A stretch of 64,000 bases of DNA, taken from contig NZ_VFMM01000001.1 of the NCBI RefSeq assembly GCF_006715085.1, forward strand, positions 2,170,001 through 2,234,000. Direction: 5' to 3'. Positions 17,670-26,754 of this stretch are shown one piece after another (the first letter of the stretch is position 1; every line of letters begins with the position of its first letter). The notes below the pieces were generated by a model. The model searched no databases. It was not told the origin of the DNA and worked only from the letters and a program-made list of their open reading frames with translations. The position numbers were made by a program, and so were the translations under genes. This DNA comes from Kribbella jejuensis (lineage in GTDB: Bacteria > Actinomycetota > Actinomycetes > Propionibacteriales > Kribbellaceae).

Positions 17670-19010
17670 ATGAACCGTCGTCTGTCACTCATCACATCTG
17701 TCACCAGTGTGCTCGCACTGGCCGCTTCGCTTGCCGCGTGCGGCAGTAAGGACGCAAGCCCAGCTGCCGGATCGTCTGCGGGCAGCTGCGCGCGAGCGCA
17801 GGGCAAGGTCGAACTCACCTATTGGGGTTTCGGGTTGCCGGCACCGAAGATCGTGCAGGAATTCAATAGAACCCATCCCAATATTCACGTCACCATGAAG
17901 GACGTCTCGACAAACTCGGTCCAGCAGATGACGAATGCCCTCAAAGCCGGAACCGCTCCCGACGTCGGCATGGTGCAGTACTCCGACCTCCCGAGCTTCC
18001 GGCTGCTCAACGGGCTCCGAGACATCTCGGCTTGTCCTGGCGTCGCAGACACGCGCGGGCAGGTTATTCCATGGACCTGGGCACAGGTCACATTCGGTGG
18101 CGGCGGAGTTTATGGAATGCCGCAGGACACAGGTCCCTTGGCGCTCTATTACCGCAAGGACATTTTGGCCAAGTACGGACTCGCCGTTCCCAAGACGTGG
18201 GCCGATTACGAAGCGATCGGCAAGCGCCTCAAAGCAGCGGACCCGTCGGCCCACCTAGCCCACTTCGCCTCCGGCGACGCGTACCGGTTGCTCAGCCTGA
18301 TGTGGCAGAACGGCGCAAGGCCCTTCCAGTACGCCGACAACCATCTCACCGTCGACCTGACCGGCGGCAAGGCACGCCAAGTGGTCGAGTACTGGCAGCG
18401 GCTGATCGATGAGCACCTGGTGGCAACCACCGTGCAGGAGCTCACCCCGGCAGAGTTCAAAGCGATGGACAACGGCACTCTAGTCACGATGCTCGGCGCG
18501 AGCTGGCTGAGTGGCGTGATGCAGGCCAACGCGCCGGGCGCTTCCGGCAAGTGGGCAGTAGCGCCGCTTCCACAGTGGGACACCTCGAAGCCCGCGGGCG
18601 CCAACTACGGAGGCTCGGCGAATACTGTCTTCGCCAGCAGTAAACACCCGGCTGAGGCCGCTGAGTTCGCTTCCTGGGTCGCCACCAACTCGTACGCGCA
18701 GAAGCAGTTGATCGCCGTCGGCAGCGTACCCCCGTCGGTAGCGGCGCTGGGTCTGCCCGAGATGGATGTGAAGCCTGCGTACTTCGGCGCGGAGCCGATC
18801 TGGCATGTGTTCAGCGATTCCTCGAAGACGGTCGACACAAGCTTCCAGTGGCCCCCGAACATGACCACGGTGACGAACAGCATGAGCGACGCCATCACCA
18901 GCACGCTGAAGGGGTCGACCACCCTGAGCGCCGAACTCGAGCGCGCGCAGCAGAAGATCGTCACCGACTTGAAGTCCCGCGGCGTCGATGCCCGGGCCGG
19001 CGGTCAGTGA
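17670..19010 (+). CDS. ABC transporter extracellular solute-binding lipoprotein (sugar type)
   Basis: A 446-residue family 1 binding protein. N-terminal lipoprotein signal MNRRLSLITSVTSVLALAAS followed by the lipobox LAAC; mature part begins with VELTYWGFGLPAPKIVQEF, typical of carbohydrate binding proteins. AAGGAG precedes the ATG. It delivers an oligosaccharide or glycoside to the two permeases encoded immediately downstream. No ATPase gene is adjacent, as is common in actinobacteria where a shared MsiK-type ATPase serves many importers. The substrate is not predictable from sequence; the operator upstream ties it to the IclR set. Confidence 0.93.
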   Translation: MNRRLSLITSVTSVLALAASLAACGSKDASPAAGSSAGSCARAQGKVELTYWGFGLPAPKIVQEFNRTHPNIHVTMKDVSTNSVQQMTNALKAGTAPDVGMVQYSDLPSFRLLNGLRDISACPGVADTRGQVIPWTWAQVTFGGGGVYGMPQDTGPLALYYRKDILAKYGLAVPKTWADYEAIGKRLKAADPSAHLAHFASGDAYRLLSLMWQNGARPFQYADNHLTVDLTGGKARQVVEYWQRLIDEHLVATTVQELTPAEFKAMDNGTLVTMLGASWLSGVMQANAPGASGKWAVAPLPQWDTSKPAGANYGGSANTVFASSKHPAEAAEFASWVATNSYAQKQLIAVGSVPPSVAALGLPEMDVKPAYFGAEPIWHVFSDSSKTVDTSFQWPPNMTTVTNSMSDAITSTLKGSTTLSAELERAQQKIVTDLKSRGVDARAGGQ

Positions 19011-19084
19011 TGGTGAGGGTTGGGTCGTCGGCCGAAGCCGAACACCAACTGAAGGGCCCCGGACGCACGCGGGAGAGGGCAAGC

Positions 19085-20008
19085 GTGAGCCGGCCGTCCC
19101 TGAATCGAGGTAGTCCGCTGGTGGCGGAGCGTTCGTTCCGCCGGCAGCGTGGCCGCTTGGTCGGTCTCGGTTTTCTGAGCCCGTTCTTCGTGCCCTTCGT
19201 GCTGTTCTACATAGGACCCGTCGTCTACGCGGCGGTCCAGAGCACCGAAGTCACCCAGCGAGTCGGCGGAATCTTCGGAACGGAGGTGACAAGATTCGGC
19301 GGCGTAACGCAGTACGCCGCTGTCCTGACCAGCGGCGACTTCTGGTCCAGCTTGAGCCGGGTCGTGCTGCTGGCAGCGGTTCAGGTACCGGTGATGGGCG
19401 CAGTCGCCCTACTCCTCGCGCTTCTGCTGGATTCACCCCGAGTCAAACTCGGCCGATTCTTCCGGCTCGCCTATTTCCTGCCGTTCGCGGTTCCAGGGGT
19501 TGTCGCAGCCATCATGTGGGGAACCCTCCTGGATCCCAATACTTCGCCGATCTATCAAGCCGGCCTGCATGTCGACTTCCTCGGAGGGAGTCTGGTGCTG
19601 CCGAGCATCGGCAATGTGGCCTCCTGGACCTTTGCGGGATCCAACGCGATCATCTTCTTGGCAGCGCTCAAAGCCGTACCGCCGCAGCTGTTCGAGGCTG
19701 CCCGGATCGACGGCGCAGGCGATCTCCGGATCGCCTGGTCGATCAAGATCCCGCTGGTGCGGCCGACGATCATCTTCACCGGCATTCTCAACATGATCGG
19801 TGTACTGCAGCTGATCACCGAACCGATGATCTTCCGCACGATCACCTCTGAGGTCACCTCGGGATACACACCGAACATGCTGGCCTACAACGCCGCCTCG
19901 ACGAATCAGTACCAGTACGCGGCAGCCGTCTCGGTGACGCTCGCGGTCATCACGTTCGCGGCATCGTTCGGCTTTCTGCGCCTGCTCCAGCGGAGGTCCG
20001 AAGGATGA
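19085..20008 (+). CDS. ABC sugar transporter permease (MalF/UgpA type)
   Basis: An integral membrane protein with about six helices and the permease EAA-loop signature FEAARIDGAGDLRIAWSIKIPLVRP. Starting at the GTG at 19085 (307 residues, preceded by GAGAGGG) gives the usual ~23 residues before the first helix (GLGFLSPFFVPFVLFYIGP). An alternative ATG at 19010 overlaps the stop of the binding-protein gene and would add 25 residues; both are possible. It pairs with the following permease. Confidence 0.92.
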   Translation: MSRPSLNRGSPLVAERSFRRQRGRLVGLGFLSPFFVPFVLFYIGPVVYAAVQSTEVTQRVGGIFGTEVTRFGGVTQYAAVLTSGDFWSSLSRVVLLAAVQVPVMGAVALLLALLLDSPRVKLGRFFRLAYFLPFAVPGVVAAIMWGTLLDPNTSPIYQAGLHVDFLGGSLVLPSIGNVASWTFAGSNAIIFLAALKAVPPQLFEAARIDGAGDLRIAWSIKIPLVRPTIIFTGILNMIGVLQLITEPMIFRTITSEVTSGYTPNMLAYNAASTNQYQYAAAVSVTLAVITFAASFGFLRLLQRRSEG

Positions 20009-20880
20009 GCCGGATCGCAGTAGCAGCACCTGACCTCAAACGAGCCAACGGCAGAATGTCCGTGATGATCGTCTGTGTGATCCTCGCGGTCTTCGCCGGG
20101 TACTTCCTCCTACCGCTGTGGTGGCTCGGCGTCACGGCAACGAAGCGGCAAGGCGACTTTGCGACGACGAACGGATTCTGGTTCAGCGGCTTCCATCTGG
20201 TGGAGAACCTGCGCGCCTTGTTCGGCTACGGCGACGGAATCTTCGCGAGGTGGCTGCTGAACAGCGCCATCTACGCGGGCGTCGGTGCACTGGCTGCCAC
20301 TGTCCTCTCGTCCATGACCGGCTACTACCTCGCGAAGTTCTCGTTCCGGGGACGGAGCTTCCTGTTCTCGATCGTCCTCGGTAGCGTCATGGTGCCGTCG
20401 ACCGTCCTTGCACTACCGCTGTTCCTCGTCTTCTCGAAGGCACATCTTGTCGACACGTACTGGGCGGTCCTCCTGCCCAGCATCGTGAGTCCCTTCGGGG
20501 TCTACCTGTCGCGGATCTTCGCCGACTCGTCCGTACCCACGGAGATCATCGAGGCGGCCCGGGTGGACGGTGCCGGTGAGTTCCGGATCTTCACAACGAT
20601 CGCCCAGCGACTGATGCTGCCAGGTTTGGCGACCGTGTACCTGTTCGGATTCGTGGCCATCTGGAACAGCTTCTTCCTCCCGCTGTTGATGCTGCAGAGC
20701 CAGGATCTCTATCCCGCGACCTTCGGTCTGTACGCCTGGAAGGGCCAGGCTCAAATGGATCCTCATGTTCAACTGCTCGTCGTCATCGGGTCGTTCGTCG
20801 CCACAGCACCGCTGATGGCGGCCTTCCTGGCGCTACAACGCTATTGGCGGGCAGGGCTGACGCTCGGAGCACTGGATTAG
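20005..20880 (+). CDS. ABC sugar transporter permease (MalG/UgpE type)
   Basis: A 291-residue second permease subunit. It overlaps the previous gene by ATGA, implying coupling. First helix MIVCVILAVFAGYFLLPLWW and EAA loop IIEAARVDGAGEFRIFTTIAQRLMLPG are typical. It forms the heterodimeric channel of the importer. The following gene converges on it 11 bp downstream. Confidence 0.93.
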   Translation: MSRIAVAAPDLKRANGRMSVMIVCVILAVFAGYFLLPLWWLGVTATKRQGDFATTNGFWFSGFHLVENLRALFGYGDGIFARWLLNSAIYAGVGALAATVLSSMTGYYLAKFSFRGRSFLFSIVLGSVMVPSTVLALPLFLVFSKAHLVDTYWAVLLPSIVSPFGVYLSRIFADSSVPTEIIEAARVDGAGEFRIFTTIAQRLMLPGLATVYLFGFVAIWNSFFLPLLMLQSQDLYPATFGLYAWKGQAQMDPHVQLLVVIGSFVATAPLMAAFLALQRYWRAGLTLGALD

Positions 20881-20891
20881 GGGCGGGCCGG

Positions 20892-21713
20892 CTAGCCCGG
20901 GAAGGCTTTGACGAGCCGATCCGCAATAGCTTTCAGATCGGCCGGAACGCGATACCGCCGTTCTATCTCCGAGGTGATGGACGCGGTATCTCGCGACATC
21001 ACCTCGCTCAGCGGCAGGATGACCTGTCGCGCGGGATCGGTGAACACCGAGTAGTAGTCGAGGAACTTCTTCGACCCGCCGATCCGAGGGTCATTGCTGA
21101 GTGGAACGTAGGCGTTGGGCGTTCCGATGCTGTCCGCGACCACGAGCCCGTGCAGGCTCGACGACAGGACGTAGTGGCATCGAGCGATGTCGCGGACGAC
21201 TTCGGGCGCCGGCTTTGTCACGTCGACGATCGTCACCCCAGGCCGGCCCCGCAACTGCGCAACGAGTGGCAGTTCGGCATCAAGGAAGTGTGGGACGATG
21301 CCGAGCTCGTGCTGCTTGCGGGGCAGAGGCTCGACGAGGACGTACGCAAGCAGTCCCGGATCGCCGAGCGCGACGTCAGAGTCCAGGTCCGCGATGCGCT
21401 CTCTCGTCAGCCGGCCGCGGAGTGCCGCGATCTGGAACTCACCAGCAGAAATCGTGTCGGTTGCCGTCAAGAACAGACCGCTACCCCACAAGGCCGGCCG
21501 GTTCTCGCCTTTGCTGGACAACATCATTTCGATGACTGTTCCTACGGTTGCGATCTCACAGGCGTCCGGCTCCGCCCATTCGACCCGGAGACCGAACAGT
21601 GCACCCACCAGGTACGGTCCGAGTTCGTCGCCGAAGTTGCCGCGGTAGGGCGGATCCGGTCGCCACCAGTACATCCTCAGAGGTGCTCGGAGAGGTCGTG
21701 GGTGCTGTGTCAT
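20892..21713 (-). CDS. Polysaccharide pyruvyl transferase family protein
   Basis: A 273-residue protein from the ATG at 21713 (MTQHPRPLRAPLRMYWWRP); a longer reading to 21902 overlaps the asparagine-synthetase gene and is rejected. Marks of the CsaB/ExoV-type family: YRGNFGDELGPYLVGALFG near the start and YVLSSSLHGLVVADSIGTPNAYV near the end. Family members add a ketal-linked pyruvate from phosphoenolpyruvate to a sugar of a glycan or nucleotide sugar. It follows the AsnB-like gene by 4 bp, so the two act together. A related non-pyruvyl transfer function cannot be excluded. Confidence 0.82.
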   Translation of the reverse strand: MTQHPRPLRAPLRMYWWRPDPPYRGNFGDELGPYLVGALFGLRVEWAEPDACEIATVGTVIEMMLSSKGENRPALWGSGLFLTATDTISAGEFQIAALRGRLTRERIADLDSDVALGDPGLLAYVLVEPLPRKQHELGIVPHFLDAELPLVAQLRGRPGVTIVDVTKPAPEVVRDIARCHYVLSSSLHGLVVADSIGTPNAYVPLSNDPRIGGSKKFLDYYSVFTDPARQVILPLSEVMSRDTASITSEIERRYRVPADLKAIADRLVKAFPG

Positions 21714-21717
21714 CAGC

Positions 21718-23571
21718 TCAATCCAGCGCCAGCGTCGGCCGGTAAAGCTCGAACAAGTCGTGCAGATCGAGAACCCAGTTGATCTCCTCGGACAGCATGG
21801 CCGGCGCGTCGCTCGGATCGCAGCGAGACGCTTCCTCCATCCAGCTGCGGTCCACAACGGCGAACACGGCGTCGTCCTCGCCTGCGAGCACTTCCTTCGC
21901 ACGCTGCTGAAGCGCGGCGGTATACATCGGATCGTGGCTGGAGGGGTATCCGCTCTTCACCCGACCTACGACGGAAGCCGGAAGCTTGTCCTTCATCGCA
22001 TGTCGAAGGATGCTCTTCTCCCGTCCGTCGAACGTCTTGAGTGACCACGGAACGTTGTAGACGTACTCGACGAGATGGTTGTCGCAGAACGGCACTCGCA
22101 CCTCGAGGCCGACGGCCATCGACATCCGGTCCTTGCGGTCGAGCCATTCCCGCACATAACGAGTCATGCACAGATGGGACATCCTTCGCATGCGCCGGTC
22201 TTCGGGGCTCTCGTCCTCGAGGTATTCGACTGTTGCCGCGGCCTCCGCATACTGTTCGGCGACGAACGCGGGCAGCTCAGCGCGGCGGAGGTGTTCAGCA
22301 CGAATGGGCGAGCGGCCCAGTGACCGGTAGCGGCCCAGACTGTGATCCCGCGATGTGACCAACCAGGGAAACCCGTCGAAGGCTCGGGCTGCCTCGTCGT
22401 GGAACCAGAAGTAGCCACCGAACAGTTCGTCGGCCGATTCGCCGGACAGGGCTACCGTGGCGCGCTTCCGGATCGATGCGAAAAGCAAATACAGCGATGC
22501 ATCGAGTTCACCCAGACCCGGCATGTCCCGAGCTGCCACAACAGCCCGGCGGAGGTCGCGATCGTCCATCCGCGCAGGATCAAGGGTGACGATCTGGTGT
22601 TCGGACCGCACCAAGGTCGCGACCTCGGCGGCATAGGGCGTATCAAGTCCGCGGACCATGTTGTTCGGTGCGAAGTTCTCGGCCAGATTGGCGAAGTCCA
22701 CGGAGAACGTACGCACCTGTTCTTCGTGTGCCCGCAGCTGTGAAGCCGCGAGCGCGGCGATCGAACTCGAATCCAGCCCACCCGAAAGCAGCACGCCCAG
22801 CGGGACGTCGGAGACCAACTGACGACTGACGCAGTCGGTCAGCAACTCTCTGACCCTCTCAACAGTTGTTTGCCTGTCGTCCTGGTGCGGCCGGGTCGGC
22901 AACCTCCAGTATGTCCGCTCGGATATCCCTGATGGCCGTACGGTCAGAACTGTGCCGGGTTCGACCTGCTCGATGCCCTTCCACGGCGAGCCGCCGGTGA
23001 GTCCTATCGGAGCGAGCATCCGCCGGAGCCCGGCTGCATCAACGGCCGGCTCGAGCAGACCATGGGCCAGGATCGCTTTCGGTTCGGAGCCGAACAGGAC
23101 GCCGTCGTTGGTTCGGTGGTAATAGAGGGGTTTGATGCCCATCCGGTCGCGGATCAGAACGAGTTTGTTGTCGCGCTCGTCCCAGATAGCGAGCGCATAC
23201 ATGCCGTTGAGACGCTCAGCGATGTTGTCGCCCCACTCCAGGTAGCCGCGCAGCACGACTTCGGTGTCACTGCTCGTCCGGAACCGGTACCCGCGCGACT
23301 GCAGCTCGGCGCGTAACTCCTTGAAGTTGTAGGCCTCACCGCTGTACACCATCGCAACCGCGCCGCCCGCCGTCTCGACGGTCATCGGTTGTGCTCCACC
23401 GGCAAGATCTATGACGGCCAACCGGCGATGGCCCAGGGCAACATGCCGCCGTACCCAGGTGCCTGACGCGTCGGGTCCGCGATTGGCCATGGTTGCTGTC
23501 ATCTCATGGATGACCTCATGCTCGCGGGTGAGGTCGCGGTCATAGGAAACCCATCCGGTGATGCCGCACAT
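21718..23571 (-). CDS. Asparagine synthetase (glutamine-hydrolysing)-family amidotransferase
   Basis: A 617-residue protein. Starting at MCGITGWVSYDR leaves Cys2 as the glutaminase nucleophile; the first ~210 residues form a class II glutamine amidotransferase domain, followed by the ATP-pyrophosphatase domain with VLLSGGLDSSSIAALAAS. AsnB-type enzymes amidate aspartate, but cluster-associated homologues amidate uronic acids or other carboxylates. Because it is paired with a pyruvyltransferase-family gene in a sugar cluster, amidation of a sugar carboxylate is a reasonable alternative. It is divergent from the FAD oxidoreductase, with an IclR-type operator in between. Confidence 0.9.
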   Translation of the reverse strand: MCGITGWVSYDRDLTREHEVIHEMTATMANRGPDASGTWVRRHVALGHRRLAVIDLAGGAQPMTVETAGGAVAMVYSGEAYNFKELRAELQSRGYRFRTSSDTEVVLRGYLEWGDNIAERLNGMYALAIWDERDNKLVLIRDRMGIKPLYYHRTNDGVLFGSEPKAILAHGLLEPAVDAAGLRRMLAPIGLTGGSPWKGIEQVEPGTVLTVRPSGISERTYWRLPTRPHQDDRQTTVERVRELLTDCVSRQLVSDVPLGVLLSGGLDSSSIAALAASQLRAHEEQVRTFSVDFANLAENFAPNNMVRGLDTPYAAEVATLVRSEHQIVTLDPARMDDRDLRRAVVAARDMPGLGELDASLYLLFASIRKRATVALSGESADELFGGYFWFHDEAARAFDGFPWLVTSRDHSLGRYRSLGRSPIRAEHLRRAELPAFVAEQYAEAAATVEYLEDESPEDRRMRRMSHLCMTRYVREWLDRKDRMSMAVGLEVRVPFCDNHLVEYVYNVPWSLKTFDGREKSILRHAMKDKLPASVVGRVKSGYPSSHDPMYTAALQQRAKEVLAGEDDAVFAVVDRSWMEEASRCDPSDAPAMLSEEINWVLDLHDLFELYRPTLALD

Positions 23572-23669
23572 CGTTGAACCTTTCGTCGACGTCCTCGCCG
23601 CCAATGATGTTCGAGCCACCTCGGCACAAGACAGGCGGCGAATTCAGCCCACTGGCACGCCGTCACTGC

Positions 23670-23690
23670 TAGAATGAAATGCGAGTTTCA
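23670..23690 (+). promoter_or_regulatory. -10 box fused to IclR-type operator (FAD oxidoreductase promoter)
   Basis: TAGAAT (23670-23675) runs directly into TGAAATGCGAGTTTCA (23675-23690), a perfect TGAAA-N6-TTTCA palindrome. It lies 40 bp upstream of the FAD oxidoreductase start and 104 bp upstream of the divergent AsnB-like gene. Confidence 0.75.
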
Positions 23691-23729
23691 GTACGTGACA
23701 TGTAGTGGATCGACCTCAGGAGAGTCGCC

Positions 23730-25145
23730 ATGACTGCCACATTCCAACTGCGCCGGGAAATCCCGGTGGAGGACGGTTACGACCTGGTCGTGGCCGGAGG
23801 CGGGCCGGCCGGTGCGACGGCCGCAATCTGCGCCGCTCGCCTCGGCGCCAAGGTTCTGTTGATCGAGTCGACCGGCTGCATGGGCGGCATGGGAACGTCG
23901 GGGTTGGTGACGGCCTTCGATCCGGTCGGCAACGGCGAGGAGATGCTCGTCGGGGGCCTGATGCGGGAGATCATCTTCAAGCTCGGCGAACGCGGGTCCT
24001 TGAAGCCGCGGCTCGAGGTGCAGAGCCATGTCAAGAAGTACCACGCCTGGACGCCGTTCCGCGTGGAGGGCTACAAACTGCTTCTCGACGAACTCACCAC
24101 ACAAGCCGGCGTCGAGGTCCGGTTCTTCTCACGAGTGATCGACGCGCAGGCCGACGTCGGCACCGGTCTGGTCGACGGAGTCGTTGTGGCGAACGCCGAA
24201 GGCTACCGGTTCGTCAAGGCGAGGACCTTCATCGATGCAACGGGCGACGCGATCCTGGCCAAGATCGTCGGCGTCGAGGTACGTGAAGCGGGCCGGGATT
24301 CGCCGAACATCATGCCGGCCACGCTGCCGTCGCTGTTCACGGGCATCGACTGGGCGCGATCCGAGTTCCGGCCGGGCGCCGGCATGCACCAGCACGACGA
24401 GTACCTGTTCCAGGCGATCGCGGACGGCCACTTCAGCCAGCCGGACAAACATTTGCCAGGCATGTCCCAGGTCGGCGATCAGATCGGCTACCTGAACGGC
24501 GGCCACCTGTTCAACATGAACGCGCTCAAGGTGAAGGATCTGAGCGACGGAGCAATGCTCGGCAGACGACTCGCGCACGAATACTGGCGGTTCTTCAACA
24601 AGTACGTCCCCGGCTACGAGAATGCCGAACTCGTCATCACGGCTTCGCTCATCGGCGTCCGCGAGAGCCGTCGCATCGTCGGCGAGTACGAGCTGAACAT
24701 CGACGACTACCTGGCCCGCCGCAAGTTCCCCGACCAGATCGCACTGTTCAACAAGTTCATCGACATCCACCCTCACGACACCGGCGACGATGAGTACGAA
24801 CGCTTCCGGGCCGACGCCGAGACCCAGAAACGACTGGGACCGGGCGAAGCGTTCGGCATCCCGTCCGGCATCCTGGTCCCACGCGGCTGGACGAACCTGT
24901 GGGTTGCCGGACGCTGCGCCTCGAGCGATGTGGAGGTCCACGGCTCGATCCGTGTTCAGCCCGCCGCATCGATGATGGGTCAGGCTGCGGGCACGGCCGC
25001 CGTGCAGTCGATCCAAACCGGCGAGCCCGCCTGTGACCTCAACACGGCAACTCTCGTAGAAACCCTCCGCTCGCAGGGCGCCCACCTGCCACAGCCGCAC
25101 CTACGGCCGACCATGACCCGCAACCGCGAAGGATCCGCGCACTAA
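23730..25145 (+). CDS. FAD-dependent oxidoreductase (FAD_oxidored family)
   Basis: A 471-residue flavoprotein. N-terminal FAD-binding motif DLVVAGGGPAGATAAICAA, then LIESTGCMGGMGTSGLV, a FIDATGDAILAKI segment and the C-terminal FAD contact NLWVAGRCASSDVEVHGSIR. Members are often found in carbohydrate-use loci and probably oxidise a sugar or polyol; none of this pins down the substrate. It has AGGAG before the ATG and its own operator-bearing promoter. A larger relative (46153-48375) sits in another importer operon in this window. Confidence 0.88.
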   Translation: MTATFQLRREIPVEDGYDLVVAGGGPAGATAAICAARLGAKVLLIESTGCMGGMGTSGLVTAFDPVGNGEEMLVGGLMREIIFKLGERGSLKPRLEVQSHVKKYHAWTPFRVEGYKLLLDELTTQAGVEVRFFSRVIDAQADVGTGLVDGVVVANAEGYRFVKARTFIDATGDAILAKIVGVEVREAGRDSPNIMPATLPSLFTGIDWARSEFRPGAGMHQHDEYLFQAIADGHFSQPDKHLPGMSQVGDQIGYLNGGHLFNMNALKVKDLSDGAMLGRRLAHEYWRFFNKYVPGYENAELVITASLIGVRESRRIVGEYELNIDDYLARRKFPDQIALFNKFIDIHPHDTGDDEYERFRADAETQKRLGPGEAFGIPSGILVPRGWTNLWVAGRCASSDVEVHGSIRVQPAASMMGQAAGTAAVQSIQTGEPACDLNTATLVETLRSQGAHLPQPHLRPTMTRNREGSAH

Positions 25146-25151
25146 CGGGAG

Positions 25152-25197
25152 TTGTTCAGATCGATTGCGGCGCTGGTAGAATGGAATGGTCGTTTCA
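25152..25197 (+). promoter_or_regulatory. Promoter with IclR-type operator (amidase)
   Basis: TTGTTC (25152-25157), 19-bp spacer, TAGAAT (25177-25182) running directly into TGGAATGGTCGTTTCA (25182-25197). The -10/operator fusion is the same as at 23670-23690. Confidence 0.72.
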
Positions 25198-25233
25198 GTC
25201 TATGGATAAGCGTTGACCCTCCAGGGGGTAGGG

Positions 25234-26754
25234 ATGATCGAGAACGGGGTCGAGGCAGGCGCGTCGCCGTCGGCGGAGCAGGTCGCGCGTTATCGGGCCC
25301 GGCGTGGGTTTCCGGCCAATCCGGCGCGGGACTCCGATGGGCTGCGTGCTGATCTCGTCGAGTTCCTGAGCGTGTTCCGTCGGCTCAACCAGCTCGAGCA
25401 ACCGCGGCCACAGCTGCGCTACGCAGACCGAGATGCCGGGAGAGCACCCCGCCCCGGTGAGGATCCGTACAACGCCATCATTCGGTGGTGCAACGTTGCC
25501 GGTGCCGCACAAGGTCCGCTAGGCGGCCTCAGGGTCGGGGTCAAGGACAACATCGCAGTGGCCGGAGTGCCGATGACCGAGGGCGTCAGGTACCCCACGG
25601 AGATCATCCCCAGGGAAGACGCGGTCGTCGTCGAGCGACTGCTTGATGCGGGAGCCGTCATCACCGCGAAGACCTCGGTCAGCTTGGCCGATGCCGATTT
25701 CGGCGTGACACGCAATCCGCACGATCCTCGCTTCGCGCCGGGAGCCTCGTCGTCAGGATCGGCCGTTGCCGTCGCGACCGGGCTCGTGGACGCGGCGATC
25801 GGATCGGACCAGGGTGGCAGCGTGCGGAACCCCGCGGCCTACTGCGGAATCGTCGGTATGAAGCCGACCCACGGCCTGGTCCCTTCGTACGGTCTGGCGT
25901 ACTGGGACCACACGCTCGACCATATCGGTCCGATGACGAAAACCGTCGCGACCAACGCGGCCCTGCTCGAGGTGATGGCAGGAGCAGATTGGCGGGATCC
26001 GCAGTCCAGATGGGCCCCGCGCGTGACCGGAAAGTATGCGGGTGCCTTGGGTGAAGGAATTGCCGGTCTCCGCATCGGCATCGTGGAGGAATCGCTCGTA
26101 CCCGCGGGCTGTACCGCAGCGACGCTCGCTGCCTTCGACCGGGCCTCTGAGCGGCTACGTGATCAGGGTGCGAAGGTCGAACCGGTGTCAATTCCACTCT
26201 GGGCCGACGCAGCGGCCATCTGGCTCGCGGTCCTGACCTTCGGTCTCGTCGCGATGGCCGACTCGAACGGCCAGGGCTATGGTCACCTCGGCCGGATCGA
26301 CGTCGACCGGCTTGCAACGGTCGCCGCCCAGTACCGGTCCGGGCAGCGGGACCTTCCGTGGCTGGCCTCGATCCTTCCGCTCGCCTACGAATACCTCCAG
26401 GAAACCCGTCTCGGCGTCGATTTCGGCATCGCACAGAACCTCAGACTCGAATTGCGCCGTCAGGTCGGTCGCTGTCTGGACCAGCAGGATCTGCTGATCA
26501 CACCCACCGCCACGAGCGGCCCACCACGGCTCGATGTGCGCCAGTCCGAAGGGTTCCGCCTGGCCGACTACACCAGAGCGATGGCCAACACCACTCCCGC
26601 GAATCTCACCGGCCATCCAGCACTGACCGTGCCTTCAGGGGCCGGCGACAACGGTCTGCCGACCGGCCTGCAGATCATGGGCCGGGAGTTCGACGAGCGC
26701 ACGGTGTACCGGGCCGGGTTCTCGATGGAGGCCGACGGAGGCTTCGCCGGCTGA
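25234..26754 (+). CDS. Amidase-signature family amidohydrolase
   Basis: A 506-residue protein from the ATG at 25234, preceded by AGGGGG; a TTG at 25213 is a weaker alternative. Amidase-signature catalytic triad: Lys near residue 104 (VKDNIAVAG), the cis-Ser in GASSSGSAVAVATG near 173, and the nucleophilic Ser in DQGGSVRNPA near 196. It hydrolyses an amide to a carboxylate and ammonia, in the cytosol. It follows the FAD gene with its own operator-bearing promoter, so it belongs to the IclR-type set. Its 3' end overlaps the convergent glycosyltransferase gene by 80 bp. Confidence 0.92.
   Translation: MIENGVEAGASPSAEQVARYRARRGFPANPARDSDGLRADLVEFLSVFRRLNQLEQPRPQLRYADRDAGRAPRPGEDPYNAIIRWCNVAGAAQGPLGGLRVGVKDNIAVAGVPMTEGVRYPTEIIPREDAVVVERLLDAGAVITAKTSVSLADADFGVTRNPHDPRFAPGASSSGSAVAVATGLVDAAIGSDQGGSVRNPAAYCGIVGMKPTHGLVPSYGLAYWDHTLDHIGPMTKTVATNAALLEVMAGADWRDPQSRWAPRVTGKYAGALGEGIAGLRIGIVEESLVPAGCTAATLAAFDRASERLRDQGAKVEPVSIPLWADAAAIWLAVLTFGLVAMADSNGQGYGHLGRIDVDRLATVAAQYRSGQRDLPWLASILPLAYEYLQETRLGVDFGIAQNLRLELRRQVGRCLDQQDLLITPTATSGPPRLDVRQSEGFRLADYTRAMANTTPANLTGHPALTVPSGAGDNGLPTGLQIMGREFDERTVYRAGFSMEADGGFAG

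Noticed and set aside
21718..23571. Primary asparagine biosynthesis gene as the only reading
   Set aside because: The motifs fit AsnB, but its pairing and operator suggest a cluster-specific amidation, so no asnB symbol was given.
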